Source of the DNA: Lentzea flava
Lineage (GTDB): Bacteria > Actinomycetota > Actinomycetes > Mycobacteriales > Pseudonocardiaceae
NCBI RefSeq assembly: GCF_014648475.1
Contig: NZ_BMRE01000024.1
Coordinates: forward strand, 56,914 to 120,913
Reading direction: 5' to 3'
Length of the DNA stretch: 64,000 bases
In this document: in pieces, positions 35,268 through 45,464 of the stretch
Layout: each line of letters opens with the position of its first letter
How positions within the stretch are numbered: the first letter of the stretch is position 1
Notes under the pieces: generated by a model
The model's database searches: none
Told to the model about the DNA's origin: nothing
The model's input: the letters and a program-made list of their open reading frames with translations, nothing else
Made by a program: the position numbers and the translations under genes

Positions 35268-36718
35268 TGAGTTCCGAAGAGGCGAGCATGACCAAGACCA
35301 CCGAGACGTCCGAGCAGGAGAACCCTCAGCAGGGGGCCATCTCCGACTTCGGCATCGACACGACCTCCATGTCCACCGGTGAGGCGGTGCGCGACTACTG
35401 GGCCAGGGTCCGCGGCGGCGAGCTCGGCTCGTTGCCCGCTCTGCTCGGGATGGTCGTGCTGCTCATCGTGTTCAGCTCGTTGTCCGACACGTTCTTCACC
35501 CTCGGCAACCTCGCCAACCTGCTCCAGCAGGGCGCCAGCATCACGATCATCGCGATGGGCCTGGTGTTCGTGCTGCTGCTGGGCGAGATCGACCTGTCCG
35601 CCGGTACCGCGTCCGGCGTGACGGCGTCGGTGATGGCACTGCACCTGATCCACAACGGCAACCTGCTCGGCGGCATGGGCGACACGGTGTTCTACGTGTT
35701 CTGCGGCCTGCTGGTGCTCGCGATCGTGCTCGCGGTGCTGATGAAGATCTGGGCGGGCGCCGCGCTGTCGGCCATTGCGCTGATCATTGCCGCGGTAGGC
35801 ATCCCGGCCAACGCCTGGCTGGAGATGCTGCTCGCGGTCTGCGTTGGCTCGGCCATCGGCTGCATCACCGGCTTCCTGGTCGCCAGGGTCGGCATCCCGT
35901 CGTTCGTCGTGACCCTGGCCCTGTTCCTCGTCTGGAACGGCGTGGTGCTGCAGTTCATCGGTCAGGGCGGCACGCTCGGCCTGCGCGACGACACCATCTT
36001 CAACGTCGCCAACGGCAACCTGAACTTCGTGGGCTCGTGGGCGTTGTTCGTCATCGCCGTCGGTGGCTACGCGGCCGTCGTGCTCACGCGGCACTTCTCC
36101 CGGCTGCGCAAGGGACTCGTCGCCCAGCCGACGTCTCTGGTGCTCGCGAAGATCGGTGCGCTCGCGCTGCTGGCGGCGGTCATCACCTACGCGCTCTCGC
36201 TCAACCGGGCGCCGAGCAACCTCGTGGTGATCCAGGGCGTGCCGTACGTGGTGCCTCTGGTGCTCGTCCTGCTGGTGATCGGCACGTTCGTGCTCGACCG
36301 CACCAGTTACGGCCGGCACATCTACGCCGTCGGCGGTAACAAGGAGGCCGCTCGCCGCGCCGGTATCAACGTCGAGCGCATCCGCATGAGCGTGTTCGTG
36401 ATCGCGTCTTCCGCGGCCGCGATCGGCGCGATCGTGTACTCGTCGAAGGTCGGCTCGGTCGACCCGAACGCCGGTGGCGGCAACACGCTGCTGCTGTCGG
36501 TCGGTGCGGCCGTCATCGGTGGCACGTCGCTGTTCGGTGGCAAGGGCCGCCTGCGCGACGCGGTCATCGGTGGTGCGGTGCTGGCGATCATCTCCAACGG
36601 CATGGGCCTGCTCAAGCAGCCCGCCGCCGTCGTCTACATCGTGACCGGCCTGGTCCTGCTGCTCGCCGCGAGCGTCGACGCGTTGTCCCGCCGCCGGGCG
36701 GCCAACGCGGCTCGATGA
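35267..36718 (+). CDS. xylH: ABC sugar importer permease, XylH-type
   Basis: 483-residue membrane protein, longer than ordinary RbsC permeases. About 50 hydrophilic residues, then some twelve membrane segments; the region IDLSAGTASGVTASVMA and the C-terminal VYSSKVGSVDPNAGGGNTLL, GGTSLFGGKGRLRDAVIGG match XylH. An internal ATG at 35288 is possible, but 35267 is coupled to the ATPase stop. Confidence 0.92.
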   Translation: MSSEEASMTKTTETSEQENPQQGAISDFGIDTTSMSTGEAVRDYWARVRGGELGSLPALLGMVVLLIVFSSLSDTFFTLGNLANLLQQGASITIIAMGLVFVLLLGEIDLSAGTASGVTASVMALHLIHNGNLLGGMGDTVFYVFCGLLVLAIVLAVLMKIWAGAALSAIALIIAAVGIPANAWLEMLLAVCVGSAIGCITGFLVARVGIPSFVVTLALFLVWNGVVLQFIGQGGTLGLRDDTIFNVANGNLNFVGSWALFVIAVGGYAAVVLTRHFSRLRKGLVAQPTSLVLAKIGALALLAAVITYALSLNRAPSNLVVIQGVPYVVPLVLVLLVIGTFVLDRTSYGRHIYAVGGNKEAARRAGINVERIRMSVFVIASSAAAIGAIVYSSKVGSVDPNAGGGNTLLLSVGAAVIGGTSLFGGKGRLRDAVIGGAVLAIISNGMGLLKQPAAVVYIVTGLVLLLAASVDALSRRRAANAAR

Positions 36719-36722
36719 CGCG

Positions 36723-37880
36723 GTGACGGGACCTACGTCCGGCACCCGTCCCGACGAGATCCGCAGGCACAACAGGACGGCGCTGCTGCGTCGCCTGCAC
36801 GTCGACGGACCGTCCACCAGGGCGTCGCTCGCGGCTGAGCTCGGCCTCAACCGCAGCACGATCAAGGCCCTGGTGGACGGCCTCGCCGAAGCCGGTGTGG
36901 TGGCCGAACGCGTGCCCGCTCAGCGCAGCGGTGCCGGCCGCCCCTCGTTGCTCGTCCTGCCCCAGCCGCAGGCCGCGGTCGTCATCGCGATCGACGTGCG
37001 GGTGGAGCAGGTGGCGATGGGGTTCGTCGGCCTCGGCGGGGAGATCCTCGGGCGGGACAGCTGGAACCTGTATCACCGGACGCGTGATCCGGGGGAGGTC
37101 ATCACGCACATCGTCGAGTCGGCGCGCCTCATGGCCGACGACCTCGACGTCACCGCGGTCGGGGTCGGCGTGTCGGTGCCGGGTGTCGTGCGGCGCTCGG
37201 ACGGCCAGGTGCACGAGGCGCCGAACCTGCACTGGACCGGGGTCGCGCTCGGCAAACGCCTGGAGGCGGTGCTGAAACTGCCGGTCCAGGTCGGCAACGA
37301 CGCGGAGCTCGGAGCGCTGGCGGAGCACGTGCGCGGCGCGGCCAGGGCGTCCTCGGACATGGTCTACATCTCCGCGGACGTCGGCGTCGGCGGCGGGGTG
37401 ATCCTGTCCGGGCAACCGTTGCGCGGCAGCGGTGGCTACGTCGGCGAGCTCGGGCACATGGTGGTGAATCCGCGTGGCCGGCGTTGCTACTGCGGCTGCC
37501 ACGGGTGCTGGGAGACCGAGGTCGGCGAACCCGCTCTGTGCCGGGCTCTGGGGCTGCCCGACGACGCGCCGCGCGGTGCCGTCGTCGCGGCGCTGCGGGC
37601 GTTGGACGACCCGTCGTTGCTGGAGGAGTTCGCGGACTGGCTGGCGCTGGGGCTCGCGAACATCGTCAACGTGCTGGGACCCGAACTGGTCGTGCTCGGT
37701 GATCTCTACACCGCGCTGCCACCGGCACTCGTGGACTCGGTGGGCGCTGTCGTGCAGCAACGGAGCCTGGTGTCGCGCGCGGTCGGCGGCACGCAGATCG
37801 TGACGTCGCCGCTGGGCCGCGACGCGAAGCTGATCGGCGCGGCCGAGCTCGCCTTCGAGCCGGTGCTCGACACGCTCTAG
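36723..37880 (+). CDS. ROK-family transcriptional repressor
   Basis: 385 residues: N-terminal winged HTH (HNRTALLRRLHVDGPSTRASLA), then a ROK sugar-kinase-like domain with GVSVPGVVRR, the zinc motif CYCGCHGCWE and NVLGPELVVLGDLYT. XylR/NagC-type repressor. Four bases behind the permease, so co-transcribed and probably controlling the operon through the GTTGTG-CACAAC dyad upstream. A terminator follows immediately. Confidence 0.92.
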   Translation: MTGPTSGTRPDEIRRHNRTALLRRLHVDGPSTRASLAAELGLNRSTIKALVDGLAEAGVVAERVPAQRSGAGRPSLLVLPQPQAAVVIAIDVRVEQVAMGFVGLGGEILGRDSWNLYHRTRDPGEVITHIVESARLMADDLDVTAVGVGVSVPGVVRRSDGQVHEAPNLHWTGVALGKRLEAVLKLPVQVGNDAELGALAEHVRGAARASSDMVYISADVGVGGGVILSGQPLRGSGGYVGELGHMVVNPRGRRCYCGCHGCWETEVGEPALCRALGLPDDAPRGAVVAALRALDDPSLLEEFADWLALGLANIVNVLGPELVVLGDLYTALPPALVDSVGAVVQQRSLVSRAVGGTQIVTSPLGRDAKLIGAAELAFEPVLDTL

Positions 37881-37901
37881 AAAGCGCTCTGGAAAGCGAA
37901 G

Positions 37902-37935
37902 GGGGCGGAGATCCTTCGAAGAGGATCTCCGCCCC
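37902..37935. terminator. Bidirectional terminator
   Basis: 13-bp perfect stem (GGGGCGGAGATCC and complement), eight-base loop TTCGAAGA, between the convergent ROK and DUF7455 genes. Confidence 0.75.
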
Positions 37936-37955
37936 GAGCGGCTAGGTGGGGTGGA

Positions 37956-38135
37956 TCAGCCCTGCTGAATCTCAGCGGCGAGCTCGCGCAACTTCTCACT
38001 GTGTGCGCGGGCGTGGTGCCCGCAGAACAGCAGCTCGCCCCCGGACGGGAGAACGGCGCGAACCTGGGCAGCAGCCCCGCAGCGGTCGCAGCGGTCGGCA
38101 GCGGTCAACTCGGGGCGGGTGAGTGCTGCAGTCAT
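37956..38135 (-). CDS. DUF7455 small zinc-ribbon-like protein
   Basis: 59 residues from ATG 38135, behind GGAGGGAGATTCATC. CDRCGAAAQVRAVLPSG and FCGHHARAH give a CxxC...CxxH zinc site. Short family found next to sigA in many actinobacteria; function unknown. A longer frame to 38195 lacks a ribosome site. Confidence 0.85.
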   Translation of the reverse strand: MTAALTRPELTAADRCDRCGAAAQVRAVLPSGGELLFCGHHARAHSEKLRELAAEIQQG

Positions 38136-38558
38136 GATGAATCTCCCTCCGTCCCAGCACCGGCAACGTTGTTGTTTTCGGTGCCCTCTTACCAAGCTGC
38201 GACCACGGCGCCCCTGGCTGGTGCGCGGTGCTCGCTGGCTCCACTCTGACAGACGTTTCGGCGATAGTCAGTGTTCCCGTGTGCGTGGCGACTCGCGTCA
38301 CTATGCGATTTACCCGTCTGCAGCAGGTTCACACCTGGGTTCGCCACCGGTTCACCGTCTTGACACGCACGGAGCGCAACCGGAAACCCGCTGGTGGAGC
38401 AGCGAATTCGGGCCGTTCGGTCGGTTGCGTGCGACCGGGAGCGTGATATCGGTTGCCTTTGTCCGCCCGCAGCGAACAGGTCACGAACGTCCCACGATTC
38501 GGACGCGGCACCGTGATCGAACTCCCGGATCGCACGCTGTGCGGGCCCCTCTTGATGA
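38136..38558. other. 423-bp gap between DUF7455 and IclR genes
   Basis: No open frame with family-like sequence or ribosome site on either strand. It should hold the DUF7455 promoter on the minus strand, which I cannot place with confidence. Composition is slightly less GC-rich than the genes. Confidence 0.4.
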
Positions 38559-39101
38559 TCAGCTCGCGAGGGCCGCGCTGATCGCTCGTGCGGCGTGCCC
38601 CACGGCCTCCCTCAGAGCCGTGGCGCTGCGACCGCTGTCGAGCACCGCGGACACGGTGCCGATGACACTGCTGGACGGCGTGCGCACCGGAGCGCTGACG
38701 AACTCCATGCCCGCCGGAACCGTGGCGCCGGGACGCAGCCGTGCCACGTCCTCCGCGCGCACGATGCTCGCCGCGGCGACGAGCACCCGGTCGCGCCGGG
38801 GCACCGCGAGGATGGTCGACGTCCTGATCGTCGCGGACAACGCGCGCAACGGCTGGCGTGCCACCCGGAGAATGCCGGGCGCCGGCTCCCACGCCTGCCC
38901 GAGCCGGAACATCTGCGCGCCGATGCGGTAGCGGCCGCGCACGTTCTCGACCGCGCCGAGGACCTCCATCTGGTCCAGAAGGCGGTGCACCGTCGTCTTC
39001 GGCATCTCGCAGCGGTCGGCGAGTTGCGTGAGCCCCAGCTCACCCTCGTCCATCAGCTTGTCCAGCAGCGAGAAAGCCCCTTCGAGTACTGACCTGCCCA
39101 T
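38559..39101 (-). CDS. Short IclR-type regulator
   Basis: 180 residues, compared with about 250 for full IclR proteins. N-terminal winged HTH is complete (LGLTQLADRCEMPKTTVHRLLDQMEVLGAV in 22-51); the following domain keeps RYRIGAQMFRLGQAWEP and PLRALSATIRTSTILAV but is reduced, lacking the long C-terminal effector region. ATG 39101 follows GAGGGGG. It is either a truncated relict or a genuinely compact family. The upstream region contains an ATGAGTAC/GTACTCAT dyad. Confidence 0.8.
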   Translation of the reverse strand: MGRSVLEGAFSLLDKLMDEGELGLTQLADRCEMPKTTVHRLLDQMEVLGAVENVRGRYRIGAQMFRLGQAWEPAPGILRVARQPLRALSATIRTSTILAVPRRDRVLVAAASIVRAEDVARLRPGATVPAGMEFVSAPVRTPSSSVIGTVSAVLDSGRSATALREAVGHAARAISAALAS

Positions 39102-39197
39102 GTGTTCAGCCCCCTCGTTCCGATCTCCGGAACTGTCCCTGTGCACCCCTCCGGCACAGCCACACACTGATGGTGTCGTGAGGTACATAGGCGGCAC

Positions 39198-39217
39198 ATG
39201 AGTACATGGGTACTCAT
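39198..39217. promoter_or_regulatory. Candidate operator of the short IclR gene
   Basis: ATGAGTAC-ATGG-GTACTCAT, perfect eight-base arms, about 97 bp upstream of the gene. A second dyad TCACACC/GGTGTGA lies at 39235-39255. Confidence 0.45.
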
Positions 39218-39275
39218 CTTTCGCATGCGTCCGATCACACCTGGTCACGGTGTGAGTGAAACTTCCGGAACAAAA

Positions 39276-39306
39276 AGATCCCCGCACCGAACCGGTGCGG
39301 GGATCT
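39276..39306 (-). terminator. Intrinsic terminator of sigA
   Basis: 14-bp perfect stem (39276-39289 / 39293-39306), three-base loop, followed on the minus strand by TTTTTG. A classical Rho-independent terminator 22 bp behind the sigA stop. Confidence 0.88.
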
Positions 39307-39327
39307 CTGCGTATGTCCGAGTAGGGA

Positions 39328-40659
<1,332 letters not shown>

Positions 40660-40767
40660 GTACGCCCTTTCGCGACGGTCGTTCAAGGCAAACCAGAGGG
40701 CGCGAAACCTCGGTCGCCAGAGTTCAGGGGATCTCCCCGCCGATCTTGCTTGGCGGGTGTGCGTTCC

Positions 40768-40797
40768 ATTGTAACGACGTCGGTGACTCGGTGTTGC
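40768..40797 (-). promoter_or_regulatory. Candidate sigA promoter
   Basis: Minus strand -10 TACAAT (40773-40768), 18-bp spacer, weak -35 GCAACA (40797-40792). Leader of about 100 nt to the GTG. Confidence 0.45.
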
Positions 40798-40819
40798 GCC
40801 CCGAGGTCGTTCGGGGCGC
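40796..40819 (-). terminator. Hairpin between ppgK and sigA
   Basis: Perfect nine-base stem GCGCCCCGA / TCGGGGCGC with six-base loop; probably separates ppgK transcription from sigA. Confidence 0.55.
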
Positions 40820-40877
40820 TCTCACCTGCGTTCTCGCAGCTAGATCGAGTCGGACACGTTTCGGTGTCGAACGGGCA

Positions 40878-41639
40878 CTACGGGCGAACGCCGTGCGCGG
40901 CGGCCCACGCGGCACCCACGATGCCCGCGTCGTTCTTCAGTGCGGCCGCAACCACCTCGGTGCGCACCTCGAGCAGCGGCAACCACTTCTGCGCCTTCTT
41001 GCTCACGCCACCGCCCGCGATGATGAGGTCGGGCCAGATGAGGTCCTCGAGGACGTTGATGTACCGCGTGACCCGCGGCGTCCACTCCTCCCAGGACAGG
41101 CCCTTGTCCTCCTTCACCGACGCGGCCGCGCGCTTCTCCGCGTCGTGCCCGTCGACCTGCAGGTGGCCGAACTCGGTGTTCGGAACCAGCTTGCCGTCGA
41201 GGAACACCGCGCTGCCGATGCCCGTGCCGAACGTCAGCAGCACCACGGTGCCGTCCTTGCCGACGCCCGCGCCGAACGACATCTCCGCGATGCCGGCCGC
41301 GTCCGCGTCGTTCATCACGACGATGTCCTCGGGCTTGCGCTTGAGACGCTCCGCGAAGAGCTGCTGCGCGTCGCAGTTGATCCAGCCCTTGTCCACGTTC
41401 GCCGCGCTCAGCGCCACACCGTGCTTGACCACGCAGGGGAGCGTGACGCCGACAGGACCCTCCCACTGGAACTTCTCGACGATCTCGGCCACGACGTCGG
41501 CGACCGCGTCCGGAGTCGAGGGCTGAGGCGTGGGGATCCGCATGCGTTCGCCGTCCAGTGCTCCTGCCTCGAGGTCGACAAGGCCGCCCTTGACGCCGGA
41601 GCCGCCGATGTCCACACCGAACCCGCGGGTGATGCCCAT
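40878..41639 (-). CDS. ppgK: Polyphosphate glucokinase
   Basis: 253 residues. Phosphorylates glucose with inorganic polyphosphate (and ATP). FGVDIGGSGVKGGLVD at the N-terminus is the phosphate-binding motif; VTLPCVVKHGVA, VMNDADAAGIAEM with the catalytic Asp, LLTFGTGIGSAVF and NTEFGHLQVDG follow PpgK. Located next to sigA and suhB as in M. tuberculosis. Confidence 0.95.
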   Translation of the reverse strand: MGITRGFGVDIGGSGVKGGLVDLEAGALDGERMRIPTPQPSTPDAVADVVAEIVEKFQWEGPVGVTLPCVVKHGVALSAANVDKGWINCDAQQLFAERLKRKPEDIVVMNDADAAGIAEMSFGAGVGKDGTVVLLTFGTGIGSAVFLDGKLVPNTEFGHLQVDGHDAEKRAAASVKEDKGLSWEEWTPRVTRYINVLEDLIWPDLIIAGGGVSKKAQKWLPLLEVRTEVVAAALKNDAGIVGAAWAAAHGVRP

Positions 41640-41754
41640 CCCCGTGGTCCTTCCTACTAGATCCAGCTGGTTTCGATTCAGAAATCGTGGTGCGCAGACA
41701 TTAGCCTGACGATGTCCGATAGTCCCGTGCTAGTGACGTAGGAGGGAACCGGTC

Positions 41755-42549
41755 TTGTTCGACCCCCGGCCACTCGTTGACATCGCGACGGCCATCGGAC
41801 AGGAAGCTGGCGCTCTGGTTCAGCGCATGCGCGCTTCCGCCGTCGTCTCGTTCGACACCAAGAGCACCTCGACGGACGTCGTGACCGCCGCCGACCGCGC
41901 TTCAGAACAACTCGTCCGGACGCGTCTGTCCGAGTTGCGTCCCGGCGAGCCGGTGCTCGGCGAGGAGGAGGGCGGCACGGTCGTCGAGGGCCTCACGTGG
42001 GTCGTCGACCCCATCGACGGCACCGTCAACTACCTCTACGGCATCCCCTGGTACTCGGTGTCGATCGCCGCGCAGCTCGACGGCGAGTCGGTCGCGGGCG
42101 CGGTGGTGGAGCCGGCGACCGGGCGCGTGTGGACCGCGGCTCGCGGGTACGGCGCCTTCCTGGACGGCTCGCCGTTGCGCGTGTCCGCGACCACGGACCT
42201 GTCGCTGTCTCTGCTGGGGTACGGGTTCGCGTACCGGGCGGAGCGGCGTCAGCGGCAGGCCGACACGTGGGCCGCGATGGCGACGCGGGTGCGGGACATG
42301 CGGCGGGCCGGGGCGGCGTCGCTGGACCTGTGTTCGGTGGCTGCCGGACGGCTCGACGCCTACGCGGAGCATGCGCTCGGGCGGTGGGACTGGGCGGCCG
42401 GTGGGTTGATCGCTTCGGAGGCCGGTGCCGTGGTGCGGTTGCCGGGGTCGTCGCCGGAGCTGGGGGAGGATGCGACGTTCGCTGCCGCTCCCGGTATTGC
42501 CGACGCCATGTACAGCGCTCTCGTCGAGTCCGGGTTCGGCAAGGTCTGA
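41755..42549 (+). CDS. suhB: Inositol-1-monophosphatase family protein
   Basis: 264 residues from TTG 41755, which follows TAGGAGGGAACCGGTC. Metal-binding motifs GEEEGG, WVVDPIDGTVNYLYG (DPIDGT) and the C-terminal WDWAAGGLIASEAG. Dephosphorylates inositol 1-phosphate or related sugars. Divergent from ppgK, as the M. tuberculosis orthologue Rv2701c. Confidence 0.93.
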   Translation: MFDPRPLVDIATAIGQEAGALVQRMRASAVVSFDTKSTSTDVVTAADRASEQLVRTRLSELRPGEPVLGEEEGGTVVEGLTWVVDPIDGTVNYLYGIPWYSVSIAAQLDGESVAGAVVEPATGRVWTAARGYGAFLDGSPLRVSATTDLSLSLLGYGFAYRAERRQRQADTWAAMATRVRDMRRAGAASLDLCSVAAGRLDAYAEHALGRWDWAAGGLIASEAGAVVRLPGSSPELGEDATFAAAPGIADAMYSALVESGFGKV

Positions 42550-42633
42550 GTCGACCTCGTTGCGTGGCGTTGTCGACATGTCGACCACGCCGCTTTGCCA
42601 TAACTGCTGGTCACAGCGCTAATATATTGGTTG

Positions 42634-42673
42634 TGCAAAATACGTTTGCGGACGTCCGCAAACGTATTTTGCA
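42634..42673. repeat. Palindromic repeat copy 7, perfect 40-bp palindrome
   Basis: Left half TGCAAAATACGTTTGCGGAC followed without spacer by its exact reverse complement. Both arms are of the second type (CGCAAACG...TTTTGCA) that forms only the right arm in copies 1, 5 and 6. Confidence 0.9.
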
Positions 42674-42729
42674 TAAGCGGTGAGCGGCGGCCTGCGATGG
42701 GGCCTCGCAGTGGCGGGGACGCGGCGGTA

Positions 42730-42839
42730 GGCGACGCGGTGGGCGCGGCGCGGTGGGCGACGCGGTGGGCGCGGCGCGGTGGGCGACGCGGTGGGTGATG
42801 TGGCGGCGGCGCGGTGGCGACGCGGTGGGCGCGACGCGG
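42730..42839. repeat. 26-bp tandem repeat (about four units)
   Basis: Units at 42730-42755 and 42756-42781 are identical (start GGCGACGCGGTGGGCG), the third (from 42782) is degenerate and longer, and a partial fourth unit follows. Noncoding. Confidence 0.8.
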
Positions 42840-43005
42840 AGGTCGTGCGGACAGGGTGGAAGCGAGGGCGGGGCGAACTGTTCGCCTAAGCCCGGATCCG
42901 CTTCGAGCCCGCGCGGTAAGGCAAGTCGGTTCGTCTGCCTGTGAGAGGGCGCGCTTGGGCGGAAGAAGGTCAAACCGTCACGTGCGTGATGGGGGCGGCG
43001 GAGAG

Positions 43006-43710
43006 TCAGCAGGTCACGTCGCGGGCGCCGGCCAGGTTGTCCGCGTTCAGGGTCGGCGGGGTGGCCGCCGCCGCCTGGCCGCCCTGCTGTTCCGGCTGCT
43101 GTTCCGCCCACTCCTTGAGCTGGTCGAGCACCTTGCGGGCGTCGGCGTTCGGCTTGACCTCGTCGAACTTCTTGCCGATCGCGATGTCGACGGTGGCGTC
43201 CTGGCGGTCGTCGCGCACGAGTTCGAGGCACGGTTCGAGCAGAGAGACCGTCCTGGCGGCCGCCGCGCCGGGGGCTCCGAAGCGGATCTGGCCGCGGCAG
43301 CCCATGTCGCCTGCCGGGTAGATCGGGTCGTTGCCGGGGTCGGCCGCCTGCTTCAGGCCCAGCTCGGTGAGCATCGTGGCGACGGCCTTGGCGTGGTTGC
43401 GCTGGGTCGAGGCGTTGACGACCTTGAAGTTGACCTCGCCCACCGGGACCGGGGTGGTGCGGTCGAGTGCGTCGTGCTCCAGGACGGTGCCCAGCGGCGG
43501 GGGTGCCGGGGTCGAGGAGGCTGCCGGGTCGGCGGAGGTGGTCGCGTGGCCGGGTGCGTTGCACTTGATGGCCGCGTCCACGTCGCCGGCGGTGCCGAGC
43601 ACCTTCACCCACACGAACACGGAGCTGACCAACAGCACCGCGAACAGGACGAGCGCGGGTACGGGCCGACGCCGCTTGTAGGGCGTCAAGCTTCCCGATG
43701 CGGGTCCCAC
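43006..43710 (-). CDS. cei: Envelope integrity protein Cei, LytR C-terminal domain
   Basis: 234 residues. Cytoplasmic basic start, one membrane helix at about 20-38 (ALVLFAVLLVSSVFVWV), Pro/Ala linker, then an extracellular LytR_C-type domain with FKVVNASTQRNHAKAVATML. Cysteines in GDMGCRG, LEPCLEL and the last residue. Orthologous by position to Rv2700, needed for envelope integrity in mycobacteria. Confidence 0.88.
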   Translation of the reverse strand: MGPASGSLTPYKRRRPVPALVLFAVLLVSSVFVWVKVLGTAGDVDAAIKCNAPGHATTSADPAASSTPAPPPLGTVLEHDALDRTTPVPVGEVNFKVVNASTQRNHAKAVATMLTELGLKQAADPGNDPIYPAGDMGCRGQIRFGAPGAAAARTVSLLEPCLELVRDDRQDATVDIAIGKKFDEVKPNADARKVLDQLKEWAEQQPEQQGGQAAAATPPTLNADNLAGARDVTC

Positions 43711-44131
43711 GTCCGAAGCCCTCCCCGTGTTCCGTCCCCTGTGATCAGCCTAGGCCCTGCCCGGCTGTTGCGCGCCTCGGCGGGCGTGACCCACCGCACC
43801 GGCCTGATTGCTCACAGTCAGGACGGTACCGGTCCGGCGCCAGGTTGCACGCCGGGGTTCAGGTGCTCGCGCACAGGGTATCGGTCCAGCGTAGAAAGGT
43901 TGTGCCACCCGTCCGGTCGGTAAGGGGTAACCCGATGTCGAGTCACTCGGACAATGAGCTACCCTCTGCGCGCTCCGCACACATGTGGATCAAGCCGACG
44001 GTCACGTCTAGGGGGTTGGCTTGCCACCGGGTGAGGGAGACCTACGTCACCTTGACGTGGGGCACAAAAGAGGGCGCTGGAGCGTTAACCAGCGACACGA
44101 ACAGTCTCCGTAGACCGCAGGGGTGAAGAAG
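43711..44131. other. 421-bp divergent gap cei / DUF4193
   Basis: No convincing gene. Contains the dyad ACGTCA-CCT-TGACGT at 44044-44058 and must hold both promoters; a CTACCCTC at about 43970 resembles a -10 element without a clear -35. Confidence 0.45.
44044..44058. promoter_or_regulatory. Operator-like dyad upstream of DUF4193
   Basis: ACGTCA-CCT-TGACGT, perfect six-base inverted repeat, 74 bp before the ATG. Binder unknown. Confidence 0.35.
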
Positions 44132-44431
44132 ATGGCGACCGACTACGACGCGCCGCGTCGCAGCGAGGCGGACGAACTCGCTGAGGACTCCCTCGAGGAG
44201 TTGAAGGCCCGGCGGAACGAGACTCAGTCCGGCGTCGTCGACGTCGACGAGGACGCGAGCGCGGAGAACTTCGAGCTGCCCGGCGCCGATCTCTCCGGCG
44301 AGGAGCTCACCTTCAAGGTGCTGCCCAAGCAGGCCGACGAGTTCACGTGCTCGAAGTGCTTCCTGGTGCACCACCGCAGCAGGCTCGCCGAGGACAACAA
44401 CGGCGTGTACATCTGCCGCGACTGCGCCTGA
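44132..44431 (+). CDS. DUF4193 zinc-ribbon protein
   Basis: 99 residues. MATDYDAPR start, acidic middle, and C-terminal CSKCFLVHHRSRL...YICRDCA with two CxxC pairs for zinc. Orthologue of Rv2699c, highly conserved in actinobacteria, function unknown. GTG 44123 would add three residues. Terminator follows. Confidence 0.92.
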   Translation: MATDYDAPRRSEADELAEDSLEELKARRNETQSGVVDVDEDASAENFELPGADLSGEELTFKVLPKQADEFTCSKCFLVHHRSRLAEDNNGVYICRDCA

Positions 44432-44461
44432 GTCCGGCAGGGAACAACGTCAGAGAAGAAG

Positions 44462-44494
44462 ACTGGGCGCTCACCCGCACGGGTGGCGCCCAGT
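44462..44494. terminator. Terminator between DUF4193 and DUF3093
   Basis: Stem of 15 bp with one bulged T (ACTGGGCGC-T-CACCCG / CGGGTG-GCGCCCAGT), two-base loop, followed by TGTGTTCTC. Confidence 0.75.
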
Positions 44495-44501
44495 TGTGTT
44501 C

Positions 44502-44963
44502 TCAGGACTTGATCGCCGCGGCGAGCTCTTCCGGGCGCCGCGTGCTGATCATCCAGTAGGGCGTCGGGTCGTCCGGGTCGTTCACGCGCACCCGCACGAG
44601 TGACTTCACCCAGCCGCGGTGCACGACGTACGCCGCCGGGTCGAGGTGCGGGCCCATGGCCTTGCGCCGGTCCTCGGGGGCGATGATCTCGACCTCGCCG
44701 AGCAGGTTCAGCGGGATGTGGGCGTCGCCCGCCTTCAGCTCGCCGCCGGACACCTCGACCTTCGTCGACCCCATTCGCACGATCAGCACGACCGTCAGCG
44801 GCAGCAGGATCACGTACGGCAGCCAGGACCGGACGCCGGGGAAGCCCATGTGCACCTCGGCGGCCAGCAGCGCGGCCGCCAGCAGCGGCAGCGGCCAGAT
44901 CCACCACGTCACGTACAGGCGTTCGCGGAAGGTCGTAGTGGCGGTCACGGCAGTCTCACTCAC
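44502..44963 (-). CDS. DUF3093 membrane protein
   Basis: 153 residues from GTG 44963. Two membrane helices (YVTWWIWPLPLLAAALLAAE and SWLPYVILLPLTVVLIV), then a soluble domain ending ISTRRPEELAAAIKS. Matches Rv2698. The frame stays open for hundreds of codons upstream but that is antisense to dut. Divergent from dut with 24 bp between. Confidence 0.9.
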   Translation of the reverse strand: MSETAVTATTTFRERLYVTWWIWPLPLLAAALLAAEVHMGFPGVRSWLPYVILLPLTVVLIVRMGSTKVEVSGGELKAGDAHIPLNLLGEVEIIAPEDRRKAMGPHLDPAAYVVHRGWVKSLVRVRVNDPDDPTPYWMISTRRPEELAAAIKS

Positions 44964-44987
44964 GTCGTCAGGGTAATCTCGGCCGCC

Positions 44988-45461
44988 GTGTCCAGCGTCG
45001 AGGTGTTGCTGACCCGGCTCGATCCGGGGGTTCCCGTGCCCGCCTACGCCCGTCCCGGCGACGCGGGCGCCGATCTGGTCACCACGTCGGACGTGGTCAT
45101 TCCACCAGGCGAGCGCGCGGTGGTCGGCACCGGTGTCGCGATCGCGCTCCCGGCGGGGTACGCCGGGTTCGTGCACCCCCGTTCCGGACTGGCCGCGCGA
45201 GTCGGGCTGAGCGTGGTCAACACGCCCGGCACGATCGACTCGGGCTACCGCGGTGAGATCCGCGTTTGCCTCGTGAACCATGATCTGCGTGAGCCGATCG
45301 CGCTGTCGCGCGGCGACCGGATCGCCCAGCTCGTCGTGCAACGCGTCGAGCACGCGGTGTTCCGCGAGGTCACCGAGTTGCCGGAGACGGAACGCGGTGC
45401 GGGAGGCTATGGCTCGACCGGCGGGCACGTGGTGCTCGCCAGCACGCAGACGGAGGGGTAG
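44988..45461 (+). CDS. dut: dUTP diphosphatase
   Basis: 157 residues, trimeric dUTPase. Five motifs in order: PGDAGADL, PRSGLA, GTIDSGYRGEI, RIAQLVVQ and the P-loop-like C-terminal RGAGGYGSTG. Hydrolyses dUTP to dUMP, keeping uracil out of DNA. GTG 44988 gives the usual N-terminus. Confidence 0.96.
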   Translation: MSSVEVLLTRLDPGVPVPAYARPGDAGADLVTTSDVVIPPGERAVVGTGVAIALPAGYAGFVHPRSGLAARVGLSVVNTPGTIDSGYRGEIRVCLVNHDLREPIALSRGDRIAQLVVQRVEHAVFREVTELPETERGAGGYGSTGGHVVLASTQTEG

Positions 45462-45464
45462 TTC

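Larger units (their letters stand above)
42550..43005. other. 456-bp gap with AT-rich word, palindrome and minisatellite
   Basis: Convergent gap between suhB and cei. Holds AATATATTGG at 42621-42630, palindrome copy 7, and a GC-rich tandem repeat. No supported gene. Confidence 0.7.

Noticed and set aside
37956..38195. 79-residue version of the DUF7455 protein
   Set aside because: The first 20 codons are Arg/Cys-rich without family match, and the ATG at 38135 has the good ribosome binding site.
42753..43923. Plus-strand frames across the minisatellite and cei
   Set aside because: They are translations of the GC-rich repeat and of cei antisense; no start signal.
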